From Nocardioides sp. SLBN-35 (GTDB lineage Bacteria > Actinomycetota > Actinomycetes > Propionibacteriales > Nocardioidaceae), in NCBI RefSeq assembly GCF_006715725.1, contig NZ_VFNU01000001.1:3100001-3164000 (forward strand): 64,000 nt of DNA, given 5' to 3'. The position numbers were made by a program, and so were the translations under genes. Below the pieces are notes generated by a model. The model ran no database searches and was not told the origin of the DNA. It worked only from the letters and a program-made list of their open reading frames with translations. Below, piece after piece: positions 1 to 7,887 of this stretch. Position 1 is the stretch's first letter. Every line of letters starts with the position of its first letter.

Positions 1-138
1 GGTGCGGGATGAACGACGGCCAGCTCGGCTCGGCGGCGGCGTCATCGGTCGGGTCGGCCAACGGAGTTGCTCCTGTGTCGGTCAGGGATCGGGGTGTCAG
101 GTCGGACGGGATGTGGGGCCGGACGACCTGACTCCTCT

Positions 139-167
139 CCAGTGCGGGCGGTGGTGCGGGTTGATCC
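139..167 (-). promoter_or_regulatory. bipartite promoter-like element, copy A
   Basis: Read on the minus strand this is GGATCA, 16 unconserved bases, then GCACTGG followed by AGAGG. It is one of seven copies in the window with identical spacing. It points toward the left edge, so its target would lie outside the window. The rest of bases 1-209 shows no convincing gene. Confidence 0.55.
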
Positions 168-209
168 ACGGGCTGCGCAGAAATCTCGGACGGGCTCTGG
201 TCCTGCCGC

Positions 210-884
210 CTAGGCGTACGCCGGTGGCTGCCAGTTGCTGCGGTGGGCGAGGGAGACGGCGGCCAGCTGCGAGGACACGTCGAGCTTGGTGAGGATCGCG
301 TGCACCTGGGAGCGGATGGTGGCCTCGGAGACCACCCGGTCGACCGCGATGTCGCGCACGTGCATGCCCGTCATCAGCAGGCCCAGGACCCGGGCCTCCC
401 GGGGGCTGAGCCGGGCGAGCCGGAGGTCGTCGGCGCCGCGCTCCGCCACCCGGCCGCGCCACGCCGCGACGAGCTCGGCGCGCTCCTCCGGGCCGAGGAC
501 CGCGTGGCCGTCGTCGACGCGCCGCACGGTCGAGATGACCTCGATCAGCGCGCTCGCCTTGGACAGCACGGTGTGCGCGCCCTCGGCGAGCGCGCGCCCC
601 CAACGCGCCCGGTCGGTCGCGCCGGTGAGGACGACGACCCGCACTCCCGCGCGCTGCAGCGGCGCGATCAGCGTGGTCCCGTCACCGAAGGCGCCGAGGT
701 CGAGGTCGAGGAGCAGGACCCGTGGGCGCAGCCGCACCAGGGCGTCGACGAGGCTGCGAGGTGCGCCGCCGTCGACGGGTACCGGAACCCGCCGTACGTC
801 GTAACCGTGCACGGACAGGGCGATCTCCAGGGACTCGGCCAGCAGCTCGTGGTCGTCGAGGATCGCGACCCGGCGCTCGACCAT
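210..884 (-). CDS. NarL/LuxR-type response regulator
   Basis: A 224-residue DNA-binding response regulator. An N-terminal receiver domain begins with the acidic pair D10-D11, carries the likely phospho-acceptor at D60 within LLLDLDL, and has the conserved K near residue 110. A LuxR-type helix-turn-helix occupies roughly residues 150-210 (LSPREARVL, then VSEATIRSQVHAILTKL). It follows the histidine kinase gene and overlaps its stop if GTG at 890 is used (GTGA). I chose the ATG six bases further in because the receiver fold starts immediately after it. Spacing and partner suggest that the kinase at 887-1597 phosphorylates it. Location beside a glycosyltransferase and the exopolysaccharide genes suggests control of surface glycan genes, which is inference. 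Confidence 0.85.
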   Translation of the reverse strand: MVERRVAILDDHELLAESLEIALSVHGYDVRRVPVPVDGGAPRSLVDALVRLRPRVLLLDLDLGAFGDGTTLIAPLQRAGVRVVVLTGATDRARWGRALAEGAHTVLSKASALIEVISTVRRVDDGHAVLGPEERAELVAAWRGRVAERGADDLRLARLSPREARVLGLLMTGMHVRDIAVDRVVSEATIRSQVHAILTKLDVSSQLAAVSLAHRSNWQPPAYA

Positions 885-886
885 GC

Positions 887-1597
887 TCACCGGGCGTCCC
901 CCGGCGCCGGCAGGTCGATGACGAACGTGGTGCGGACGGCGTCCTCGAGCCGGAGGTCGGCGTTCCACTCGCGCAGCCGGCCGCGCGCCACGGCCAGGCC
1001 GATGCCCTGCCCGGCCGAGCCGGTCCGCTGGCGTCCCCAGCCGAAGACCTCGGGCCGCAGGTCGGCGGGGATCCCGGCGCCGCCGTCGGTGACGCGGACC
1101 TCGACCCGGGCGGCGTACCGATGGGCCTCGACCCGGATGTCGTCGCCCGCGCCGTGCCGGGCGGCGTTGTCGAGGAGCACGTTGACCGCCTCGCTCACCA
1201 CGTCGGCGCAGCCGAGCGCGTGCAGGCCCGAACCCTGCCAGCCGACCCGGCTCCCGCGTGCGATGTGGGCGGCGACGAGGGGCGCCACGACGTCGTCGAC
1301 GGTGACGACGCCCCAGGTGGTTTCGGGCGCGCCGACGACGACCCGCTGGAGGCGGCGCAGCTCGCTGAGCATCATCGCCTCGAAGCGGCCACGCTTGCCG
1401 GGGGGCAGCACGGACAGCAGCTCAGCGGCCGAGGCGAGGCCGGCGACGGTCGCGTTGATCTCGTGCAGCTGGGCCTGGTAGCGGCGTACCTGCGCCTCGG
1501 CGGAGATGTCGGCGGAGACGTTGGCGGAGATGTTGGCGGGACGACGGGCGGACCTCGGGTGCTGAGCCGGCCGCGGCCTGGCCTGGAGTGTCGTCAT
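887..1597 (-). CDS. soluble sensor histidine kinase
   Basis: A 236-residue kinase with no membrane segment and no recognisable sensor domain. The likely phospho-acceptor is H45 in LHEINAT, followed by a dimerisation helix pair. The C-terminal ATPase domain shows the N box (VNVLLDNAARHG), the DGGAGIP G1 box and the GQGIGLAVARG G2 box. The N-terminus contains a small triplicated segment (NISANVSADISAE) produced by direct repeats at about 1499-1537. A GAGGAC ribosome site precedes the ATG by six bases. Upstream lies element copy B, which faces this gene. The absence of an input domain means that it must sense a cytoplasmic partner or be controlled by expression level. Confidence 0.82.
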   Translation of the reverse strand: MTTLQARPRPAQHPRSARRPANISANVSADISAEAQVRRYQAQLHEINATVAGLASAAELLSVLPPGKRGRFEAMMLSELRRLQRVVVGAPETTWGVVTVDDVVAPLVAAHIARGSRVGWQGSGLHALGCADVVSEAVNVLLDNAARHGAGDDIRVEAHRYAARVEVRVTDGGAGIPADLRPEVFGWGRQRTGSAGQGIGLAVARGRLREWNADLRLEDAVRTTFVIDLPAPGDAR

Positions 1598-1656
1598 CGG
1601 GCGTCCTCACTGTCGAGCGGTCTCACCGGAGCTCCGGAGACCCGGTGCTCCCCTCT

Positions 1657-1685
1657 CCAGTGCAGGAATGGGCCGTGCGTGATCC
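1657..1685 (-). promoter_or_regulatory. bipartite promoter-like element, copy B
   Basis: Minus-strand GGATCA-N16-GCACTGG followed by AGAGGGG. Its end lies 60 bp upstream of the histidine kinase start at 1597 and it faces that gene. It sits in the divergent gap shared with the plus-strand glycosyltransferase. Confidence 0.6.
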
Positions 1686-1759
1686 ATCGCTTTGGCCAAG
1701 ATTGTTGAAGCTTTCCGATCGGCCACCACCCGGGCGACGCGCTGAGGTTGCGTCGGCCC

Positions 1760-2731
1760 ATGGCCACCGCACTCGACCCCGTCCTGCTGACGTCGTCGGT
1801 CGGAGGTCACTTCAACGAGCTGGAGCTGGTCGTCGAGGCCCTCGAGATCCCGCGCCACGAGCGGCACTGGGTGGTGCCGCGACACATCCAGACCGATGAC
1901 CGGCTGGCCCGCGAGAGCGTGACCTGGTCACCGCTGGTGCAGTCCGGTGAGTACCGCAAGGCGCTGCGCAACCTGCGCTTCGCCGTACGGCTGCACCGGC
2001 GGCTGCGCCCGCGACTCGTCGTGTCGACGGGTGCGGCGCAGGCGACGCCACACCTGGTCGCGGCCGCGCTGCTGCGCACCCCGATCCTGTACGTCGAGTC
2101 GGTGGCCAGGCTGGACAGCCCGTCGGTCACCGGCCGGCTGGCCGCGCTGCTGCCGCGGACCCGGCTGCTCGCCCCGCAGCCGGGCTGGCCCGAACCCTGG
2201 GAGCACGGCCTCGACACGTTCAGCACCTTCGAGGTCGTCTCCGACCCGGACGATGCCCAGGTCCGCCGGGTCATGGTCGCCCTCGGCAGTGAGCACTTCC
2301 CGTTCCCGCGGGCGGTCGACGCGGTCCTCGGCACGGTCCCCGCGGGAGTGGACGTCACCTGGCAGGTCGGCGACACCGTCGGCAGCGACGGCGCCGACCG
2401 CAACCGCTGGCTGACGGGCAGGGAGATGTCCTCCGCGATGAGCACGGCGGACGTCGTGATCACCCACGGCGGGGCGGGGTCGATCCTCACCGCACTCACC
2501 GCGGGCAAGGTCCCCGTGGTGCTGCCGCGGCGTGCCGCTCACGGTGAGCACGTCGACGACCACCAGGTCCGGATGGTCCAGGGACTTGCGGAGCGCGGTC
2601 TGGTCGTCGCGGTCCCCCAACTGGAGGACCTGTCGTTCGAGCACCTGCTCGAGGCGGCCGCGCTGACCGTGAGCCGGCGCGGCCAGCAGGCGCGGCCGGG
2701 CCTGCGCCCGGCCATGCCGGACGTGGCCTGA
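1760..2731 (+). CDS. glycosyltransferase, fused Alg14/Alg13-like (GT28 fold)
   Basis: A 323-residue protein that appears to carry both halves of an Alg14/Alg13 or PssD/PssE-type transferase in one chain. The N-terminal half begins with LLTSSVGGHFNEL, typical of the membrane-associated acceptor-binding half, and continues with VVSTGAAQ. The C-terminal half has the donor-binding signature VITHGGAGSILTAL and GKVPVVLPR. Such enzymes add the second sugar to a lipid-linked glycan on the inner membrane face. The ATG at 1760 was chosen over an in-frame TTG at 1748 that directly abuts the GAGG motif. It is transcribed away from the two-component pair and is probably part of surface glycan assembly. 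Confidence 0.8.
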   Translation: MATALDPVLLTSSVGGHFNELELVVEALEIPRHERHWVVPRHIQTDDRLARESVTWSPLVQSGEYRKALRNLRFAVRLHRRLRPRLVVSTGAAQATPHLVAAALLRTPILYVESVARLDSPSVTGRLAALLPRTRLLAPQPGWPEPWEHGLDTFSTFEVVSDPDDAQVRRVMVALGSEHFPFPRAVDAVLGTVPAGVDVTWQVGDTVGSDGADRNRWLTGREMSSAMSTADVVITHGGAGSILTALTAGKVPVVLPRRAAHGEHVDDHQVRMVQGLAERGLVVAVPQLEDLSFEHLLEAAALTVSRRGQQARPGLRPAMPDVA

Positions 2732-2742
2732 CCGACGCGCGA

Positions 2743-3363
2743 TCAGCAGTCAGGGTCCGCCGGGAAGGTCTGCTCGACGACCTGCCAGCCCGAGGGCGCC
2801 TGCTCGAGGGTGAAGATCAGCCAGGTCCGGGGCGCCCCGGTGCCGGTCGGCAGCCGGTTGCCGGCACTGTCGGTGACCACGACCGCGGACTGGTCGACAC
2901 AGGCCCGGACCCGGACCCGGGAGCCCTTCCCCCGCACGACGGTGCGCAGGATCGTGGGTTCACCGGTCACCGTCCAGCCATTCTCCTCGTACTCCGCGGC
3001 CTGCGCCAGCAGCGCCTCCCTGGCCGCGCCGACCACGGCGTCGTCGAGGATGGAAGGCGCCTCGGCCGGCGTGGCCAGGGCGTCGTTCAGCGAGGTGAGC
3101 GCCTTGCCGACCGCGTCGGTGGCGGCCGACGCCCTGGCCGCCGGGACGCCCTTGCCCTGGACCTGGGGCGCGCCGGGCGTGGCGGCGGTCGTGCCGCTGG
3201 GGGTGCCGGTCGCGGTGCCGGTCACACCCGCACTCGCGGTGGCCGTCGCGTCCGCGCCACCCGACGCCGGCTCCTTCTGGTCCGGCTCGTCCCCGCCCGA
3301 GCAGCCCGCGGCGACGACCGCGGTCGCCAGCACCCATCCCACCCAGGACGTGACCTGCCTCAC
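2743..3363 (-). CDS. lipoprotein of unknown function
   Basis: A 206-residue secreted lipoprotein. The N-terminal signal ends in the lipobox VAAGC, so C21 should be lipidated. A Thr/Ala/Gly/Pro-rich tether of about 50 residues follows, then a compact domain from about residue 80 with a long helix and a C-terminal beta-rich part (TWLIFTLEQAPSGWQVVEQTF) resembling NTF2-like or Mce-associated stress lipoproteins. The function is not recognised. It converges with the glycosyltransferase (11-bp gap) and is divergent from the fibrinogen-like gene. Confidence 0.75.
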   Translation of the reverse strand: MRQVTSWVGWVLATAVVAAGCSGGDEPDQKEPASGGADATATASAGVTGTATGTPSGTTAATPGAPQVQGKGVPAARASAATDAVGKALTSLNDALATPAEAPSILDDAVVGAAREALLAQAAEYEENGWTVTGEPTILRTVVRGKGSRVRVRACVDQSAVVVTDSAGNRLPTGTGAPRTWLIFTLEQAPSGWQVVEQTFPADPDC

Positions 3364-3478
3364 CCTCGCACCGCTCCTTCTTCAACAACGTTGTGGACGA
3401 CGCGGAGCGCCTGATCCGGCCAGACTCGTGCCCGCATGGGGCACACCTTCCCATGCCCGACACGTCAGGATCCCCCCG

Positions 3479-6310
3479 TTGCCCAACCTTCGCGTCCCTG
3501 TCGCGCTCCTCAGCAGCCTCGCTCTCGGGGCCGGCCTGGTCACCCTCGGCGCCCCGACGCCGGCACGCGCGGCCGTCGCGAGCCAGACGATCCCGGCGGC
3601 CCAGCTGGGCACCGCGCCCGACACCGCGGCCGGCTCCTGCTGGGAGATCAAGCAGCAGCGGCCCAGTGCGCCGAACGGCGCCTATTGGCTGGTGACGCCT
3701 GCGATGTCCGAGCCGCTCCAGGTCTACTGCGACCAGACGACCGACGGGGGCGGCTGGGTGCTGGTCGGCAAGGGCCGCAACGGGTGGACGACCGACTACG
3801 ACGGCCGCGACGCCGACACCGGCCTGCTCGACCCCGGCTACGCAGGCGGCGCGGACGCGCACCAGCTGTCCAGCGCGACCATCGACCAGCTGCTCGACGG
3901 CGGCCGGGTCGATGCCCTCGCCGACGGCATCCGGCTGCGCCGCGCCGCCAAGTCCGACGGCTCGAGCTGGCAGGAGACGCGCTTCAAGCTGGCCAGCCGC
4001 GACCGCTGGGTCTGGACCTTCGACGCCCGGCACCCACTGTCGTCGTCCACCATCGCCGGCACGACCAGGACCGGCGGCATCACGACGTCCTTCGGCTCCG
4101 ACAGCACCTGGAAGTGGGTCGACACCCGCAGCCGCGAGGTGACCGGCTGGAGCTACGGCTTCAGCTACGGCACCAAGGCGATCGGATCCAGCTCGGACTC
4201 GTCGTACCTCTACTCCCCCACCAACGGTGGCAGCGCGCTGCCGGTGACCCAGGTCTACCTGCGGCCGCGGGTCACCTCGACCGGCTTCACCGCGATCCCC
4301 GACGGCGGTACGACGGCCCTCGAGCAGCGCGCGCAGGCCTCGTCGCTCGCGGACTCCCTGACCTGGGGCGTCACCGGCATGGCGTCCACCCCCTCCGCCG
4401 AGGGCGACGTGGAGGTCCAGGCCTTCACCCAGTCAGGTGACCGGATGTTCGTCGCCGGCAACTTCCGCTACGTCACCTCCGACGACGGCAGCCAGTGGGA
4501 GCAGCCCTACCTCGCGGCCTTCGACGTCGCCACCGGCGCCTGGATCTCGTCGTTCCGCCCGACCTTCGACCAGCAGGTCCGCACCCTGGCGACCCTGCCC
4601 GACGGCCGGATCGTGGCCGGCGGCCTGTTCAGCCAGGTCAACGGGCAGTCCGCATCGGCCATCGTCGCGCTCGACCCCCGGACCGGGGCCACCTCGACCG
4701 GCTTCTCGACCCAGATCGAGAACCGCATCACCGGTGGCGTCACCTCCGTGCGGTCCCTCGCCGTGGTCGGCGACGACCTGGTGATCGGCGGCAGCTTCAC
4801 CCACGTGAAGAACGCCGCCCAGTCCGGTTGGAGCTACATGCGCAACCTGGCCCGGGTGCGGGTCTCCGACGGCTCGGCGTGGTCGGGCTGGAACCCGGAG
4901 CTGAACGGCACCGTCGCCAGCGTCGCGGGCTCCGACGACGACGCCCAGGTCTACGCGGTCGGCTTCTTCTCCCAGGCACGCGGGGCGATCGCCGCGAAGC
5001 GGGCGGCCGCCGTGATGATGGCCGGCGACGGCGCCCTGGCCACACCCGCGTGGAACCCGACCTGGAGCAACACCAACGACTACCAGCGCACCGTCGCGAC
5101 CGGCCCCGGCCAGGTGTGGGTCGGCGGCTCGGAACACAGCATGTTCGGCTTCTCGCCGGCCACCTTCGCCCGCAAGCGGACCACGATCTTCGACCCGCAC
5201 GGCGACCTCCAGGCCCTCGCCCGCGACGGCGACGTCATGTACGCCGGGTGCCACTGCAACGCCAACACCTACACCGACGCCGTCACCTGGCCGCTCGACT
5301 CCACCCCCTGGAGCCAGGCCGACGCCATCCACTGGGCCGGCGCCTTCGACGCCAGCACCGGCGAGCGGATCCCCGGCTTCACGCCCACCTTCAAGTCCCG
5401 CATCGGCAGCGGCATCTGGGCGATCACGACCGACACCAACGGCCGGGTCTGGATGGGCGGCGACATCGTCACCGCCTCCTCCGCGCGCAGCGCGAAGGAC
5501 CCGTCCGGCGGGTTCGCGCGGTTCAGTCCGCGCGACGTCAGCGCGCCGTCGCGGCCCGGCGACCTCCGGGTCGTCAGCCAGACCGGCAGCGCGGTGACCC
5601 TCGGCTGGAACGCCAGCAGCGACGCGGGGAAGGTGCACTACCAGGTGCTGCGCGGCGACCGGCCGGTCGCCACCACGACCGCCACGAGCATCACGCTGCC
5701 CTTCGACGGCACCGCACGCTACTTCGTCCGCGCTGCCGACGCGGCCGGCAACGTCTCGGCCAGCACACCCGTCCTCACGGTGGCCCGGGTGAGCGAGCTC
5801 GTCGCGACCGACGCGACCTGGTCCTGGTGGTACCAGAGCACCCCTCCGGCCGACACCTGGGCGCAGCCGGCCTACGACGACAGCGCATGGCCCACGGGCT
5901 CGGCCGTGCTGGGCTGGGGCACCGCCTCGATTGCCACCCCGATCGACACCTTCCCCACCACCAAGGACCGCCCGCTGACGGCCTACTTCCGGCGTACCGT
6001 CGAGGTGGCCGAGCCCGCACAGCTGTCCTCGCTCAAGCTGACCGTGCTCGCCAACGACGGCGCGGCCGTCTACGTCAACGGGGTCGAGGTCGCCCGCAAG
6101 GGGCTGCCCGCCGGACCGCTGACCTCGACCACCTACGCCAGTGCCGCGATCCGCGACGCGGCGGCGCAGGCCGACCCGCTGGTGGTGGAGGTGCCGTTGG
6201 CGCTCCTGCGGCCCGGCGCCAACGAGATCGCTGTCGAGACGCACCTCAACTACCGGGCCACACCGGACGTCACGTTCCGACTCCAGGCACTCGCGACGAG
6301 CGCAGGATGA
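3479..6310 (+). CDS. secreted fibrinogen-like / beta-propeller / FN3 protein
   Basis: A large exported protein of about 943 residues. A signal peptide (hydrophobic core then APTPARAA) leads into a fibrinogen-like domain at about 45-240 with the typical CDQTTDGGGWVLVGKGRNGW-like block. A propeller-like series of repeats follows (about 300-680: LATLPDGRIVAGGLFSQVNG, LAVVGDDLVIGGSFTHV), then a fibronectin type III domain (about 700-780) and a C-terminal beta-sandwich with LTVLANDGAAVYVNG near 860, as in carbohydrate-binding modules of other actinobacterial exoproteins. No in-frame ATG lies near the signal peptide. The start is TTG at 3479, eight bases after AGGA. It overlaps the GH16 gene by ATGA, so the two are probably co-translated and act together outside the cell. 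Confidence 0.8.
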   Translation: MPNLRVPVALLSSLALGAGLVTLGAPTPARAAVASQTIPAAQLGTAPDTAAGSCWEIKQQRPSAPNGAYWLVTPAMSEPLQVYCDQTTDGGGWVLVGKGRNGWTTDYDGRDADTGLLDPGYAGGADAHQLSSATIDQLLDGGRVDALADGIRLRRAAKSDGSSWQETRFKLASRDRWVWTFDARHPLSSSTIAGTTRTGGITTSFGSDSTWKWVDTRSREVTGWSYGFSYGTKAIGSSSDSSYLYSPTNGGSALPVTQVYLRPRVTSTGFTAIPDGGTTALEQRAQASSLADSLTWGVTGMASTPSAEGDVEVQAFTQSGDRMFVAGNFRYVTSDDGSQWEQPYLAAFDVATGAWISSFRPTFDQQVRTLATLPDGRIVAGGLFSQVNGQSASAIVALDPRTGATSTGFSTQIENRITGGVTSVRSLAVVGDDLVIGGSFTHVKNAAQSGWSYMRNLARVRVSDGSAWSGWNPELNGTVASVAGSDDDAQVYAVGFFSQARGAIAAKRAAAVMMAGDGALATPAWNPTWSNTNDYQRTVATGPGQVWVGGSEHSMFGFSPATFARKRTTIFDPHGDLQALARDGDVMYAGCHCNANTYTDAVTWPLDSTPWSQADAIHWAGAFDASTGERIPGFTPTFKSRIGSGIWAITTDTNGRVWMGGDIVTASSARSAKDPSGGFARFSPRDVSAPSRPGDLRVVSQTGSAVTLGWNASSDAGKVHYQVLRGDRPVATTTATSITLPFDGTARYFVRAADAAGNVSASTPVLTVARVSELVATDATWSWWYQSTPPADTWAQPAYDDSAWPTGSAVLGWGTASIATPIDTFPTTKDRPLTAYFRRTVEVAEPAQLSSLKLTVLANDGAAVYVNGVEVARKGLPAGPLTSTTYASAAIRDAAAQADPLVVEVPLALLRPGANEIAVETHLNYRATPDVTFRLQALATSAG

Positions 6311-7344
6311 CCTCGCTGCTCCCGGCGCGGACATGGGAGGGTCTCCGGCCGATGCCCGTCGCTGCCCGTCGTCGCCGGGTGGCGGTCGGACTGTGCCTGC
6401 TCGCCGCCGTGGCCGCGGTCCTGGTGGCGCTGCGTCTCGACGAGACCGCCGCCCCCGTGAGTGCCCTCGAGGAAGGCGGCGCCGCTACGCCGTCGACCGG
6501 TTCAGCCGGCCCGACCCCCTCGGGTCCGCTCACCCTCGCCGACCTGCGGGAGGTACCCGCGGCCAGCCGCGGCTGCCTCCTCGGCCGCCCCCGGGCGGCG
6601 ATCCGGGCCGACCTGCCGCCGACCTCGGCACGCTGGCGCGAGGACCTCGACGAGGACTTCGACCGGCTCCGGCCACGGATCTGGAACACCCGCGACGAGA
6701 CCCGGCTCGACCACGACGTGGCCTACCTACTGGGTCGCAATGTCGCGACCCGGCGGGGCCGGCTCGCGATCACGGCCCGCCAGGAGGCGGCCGGCGGGCG
6801 CAGCTACACCTCCGGCTTCGTCGACACCGACGGTCGCTACTCGCTCCCGCCGACCTTCCAGGTCGCCGTACGAGCGAAGGCACCGTCACGCCAGGGCCTG
6901 TGGGCCGCGCCCCTGTGGCTGCGCCCCACCGACCGCAGCGGCGGTGAGATCGACCTCGCCGAGACGACCCGCCGGCCCGGCGAGCCCGCCCGGGTCAGCC
7001 AGAGCATCCACAGCGCCTACGGCGCCGGGCACCGCGTCGCCGCCCGGCGCTTCGAGCTCGCGGGCCTCGGCGACCGCACCGGAACCGCCTGGCACGACTA
7101 CGTCGTGCGCAAGACGCCCGGCCTGATCGTGATGTGGATCGACGGGCGCGTCTCCTCGGCCTTCTGCGCCGGCTCACCCACCTGGTACGAGGACTACTAC
7201 GACGCGGGCAAGCGATGGAGCCTGCGGATCAACCTGCAGGTCGGCGGCTGGGGCGGCACACCCCGCATCGGGGACGACTGGTCGGGCGGGCGGTCGACGC
7301 TCCTCGTCGACTCGGTGCGGACGTGGGTGCGGGCGCGGGGCTGA
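6307..7344 (+). CDS. glycoside hydrolase family 16 (beta-glucanase-like)
   Basis: A 345-residue membrane-anchored or secreted hydrolase. One N-terminal membrane segment (about 25-43) is followed by a Ser/Thr/Pro linker and a GH16 jelly-roll domain from about residue 110. The catalytic signature ExDxxE is intact: E214, D216 and E219 in GEIDLAE. Later W-rich strands (LWAAPLWLRP, WHDYVVRKTP, VMWIDG) fit the family. Family members cut beta-1,3 or beta-1,3/1,4 glucans or related glycans. Its location in a polysaccharide locus suggests trimming or release of the exported polymer, or attack on competitors' walls. The ATG overlaps the upstream stop. Confidence 0.85.
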   Translation: MTSLLPARTWEGLRPMPVAARRRRVAVGLCLLAAVAAVLVALRLDETAAPVSALEEGGAATPSTGSAGPTPSGPLTLADLREVPAASRGCLLGRPRAAIRADLPPTSARWREDLDEDFDRLRPRIWNTRDETRLDHDVAYLLGRNVATRRGRLAITARQEAAGGRSYTSGFVDTDGRYSLPPTFQVAVRAKAPSRQGLWAAPLWLRPTDRSGGEIDLAETTRRPGEPARVSQSIHSAYGAGHRVAARRFELAGLGDRTGTAWHDYVVRKTPGLIVMWIDGRVSSAFCAGSPTWYEDYYDAGKRWSLRINLQVGGWGGTPRIGDDWSGGRSTLLVDSVRTWVRARG

Positions 7345-7361
7345 CCGGCGCCCATGATTTC

Positions 7362-7830
7362 GGTGGTTGAGGCGCGAGGAGCGCCAGCGACGAGCCTCGA
7401 AACCACCTGAGCTATTGCGCGAACTCCCAGCGGGCTTAGGACATGTAGATGGCTTCGTTCCGAAAGGCAGCGACGACGAAGGGGCGCCAGGTGGCCGGGT
7501 TCCGCGGCCGGGCGACAGTTCCCGGCCGGAGGTCGAGGAGGTCGCGAGGTGGCTGGGTTCCGCGGCCGGGCGACAGTTCGCGGCCGGAGGTCGAGGAGGT
7601 CGCGCAGCGACCGTCACGAGACCACCACAACCGACCTCGCCCGATGGTTGAGGTGCGAGGAGCGCCAGCGACGAGCCTCGAAACCACTGGGCTGGTCGCG
7701 CGAACTGTCCGCGGGCTTCGGGTACGTAGCCGGTTGCGTTCCGAAAGGCAGCGACGAGGACGGTCGGGAGGTGGCTGGGTTCGGCGGTCGGGCCGCGGTT
7801 CGCGCGCGCGGCCGAAAACCCCTAGAAACA
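7362..7830. repeat. intergenic duplicated repeat unit with palindromic ends
   Basis: This gene-free stretch (7345-7887) is built from repeats. A palindromic module, GGTGGTTGAGGC ... GCCTCGAAACCACC, lies at 7362-7407 and is repeated, slightly diverged, at 7645-7686. Downstream of each copy the same order recurs: GCGCGAACT, GCGGGCTT, then CGTTCCGAAAGGCAGCGACGA (about 7457 and 7737), then a GGTGGCTGGGTTC block. A segment of roughly 283 bp therefore appears tandemly duplicated. The module resembles the dispersed REP-like elements of Nocardioides. I see no coding potential that belongs to a known family. Confidence 0.75.
7490..7603. repeat. two tandem 58-bp repeats
   Basis: Two head-to-tail copies (7490-7545 and 7548-7603, period 58) of GGTGGCYGGGTTCCGCGGCC continuing through GGCGACAGTT and ending GGAGGTCGAGGAGGTCGC. 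They differ at only a few positions. The second continues into a hairpin GGTCGC-GCA-GCGACC and then CGTCACGAGACC. Confidence 0.75.
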
Positions 7831-7887
7831 AGGGAAAAGTCCACAACAAGGCTCGCCATTCGAACATGTGTGCGATAGAATCGAAGC

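Noticed and set aside
3380..3418. Possible eighth bipartite element before the lipoprotein gene (GGATCA on the minus strand at 3413-3418)
   Set aside because: The downstream half at the right spacing is CACAACG, sharing too little with GCACTGG. Chance match to the six-base half is expected.
4433..6334. Long minus-strand frame opposite the fibrinogen-like protein
   Set aside because: Gly/Val/Arg-rich composition without motifs, antisense to a gene with clear signal peptide and domains.
7362..7830. Repeat patch as a CRISPR array
   Set aside because: Units are long, unequal and few, spacers are not of uniform size, and no cas gene is nearby.
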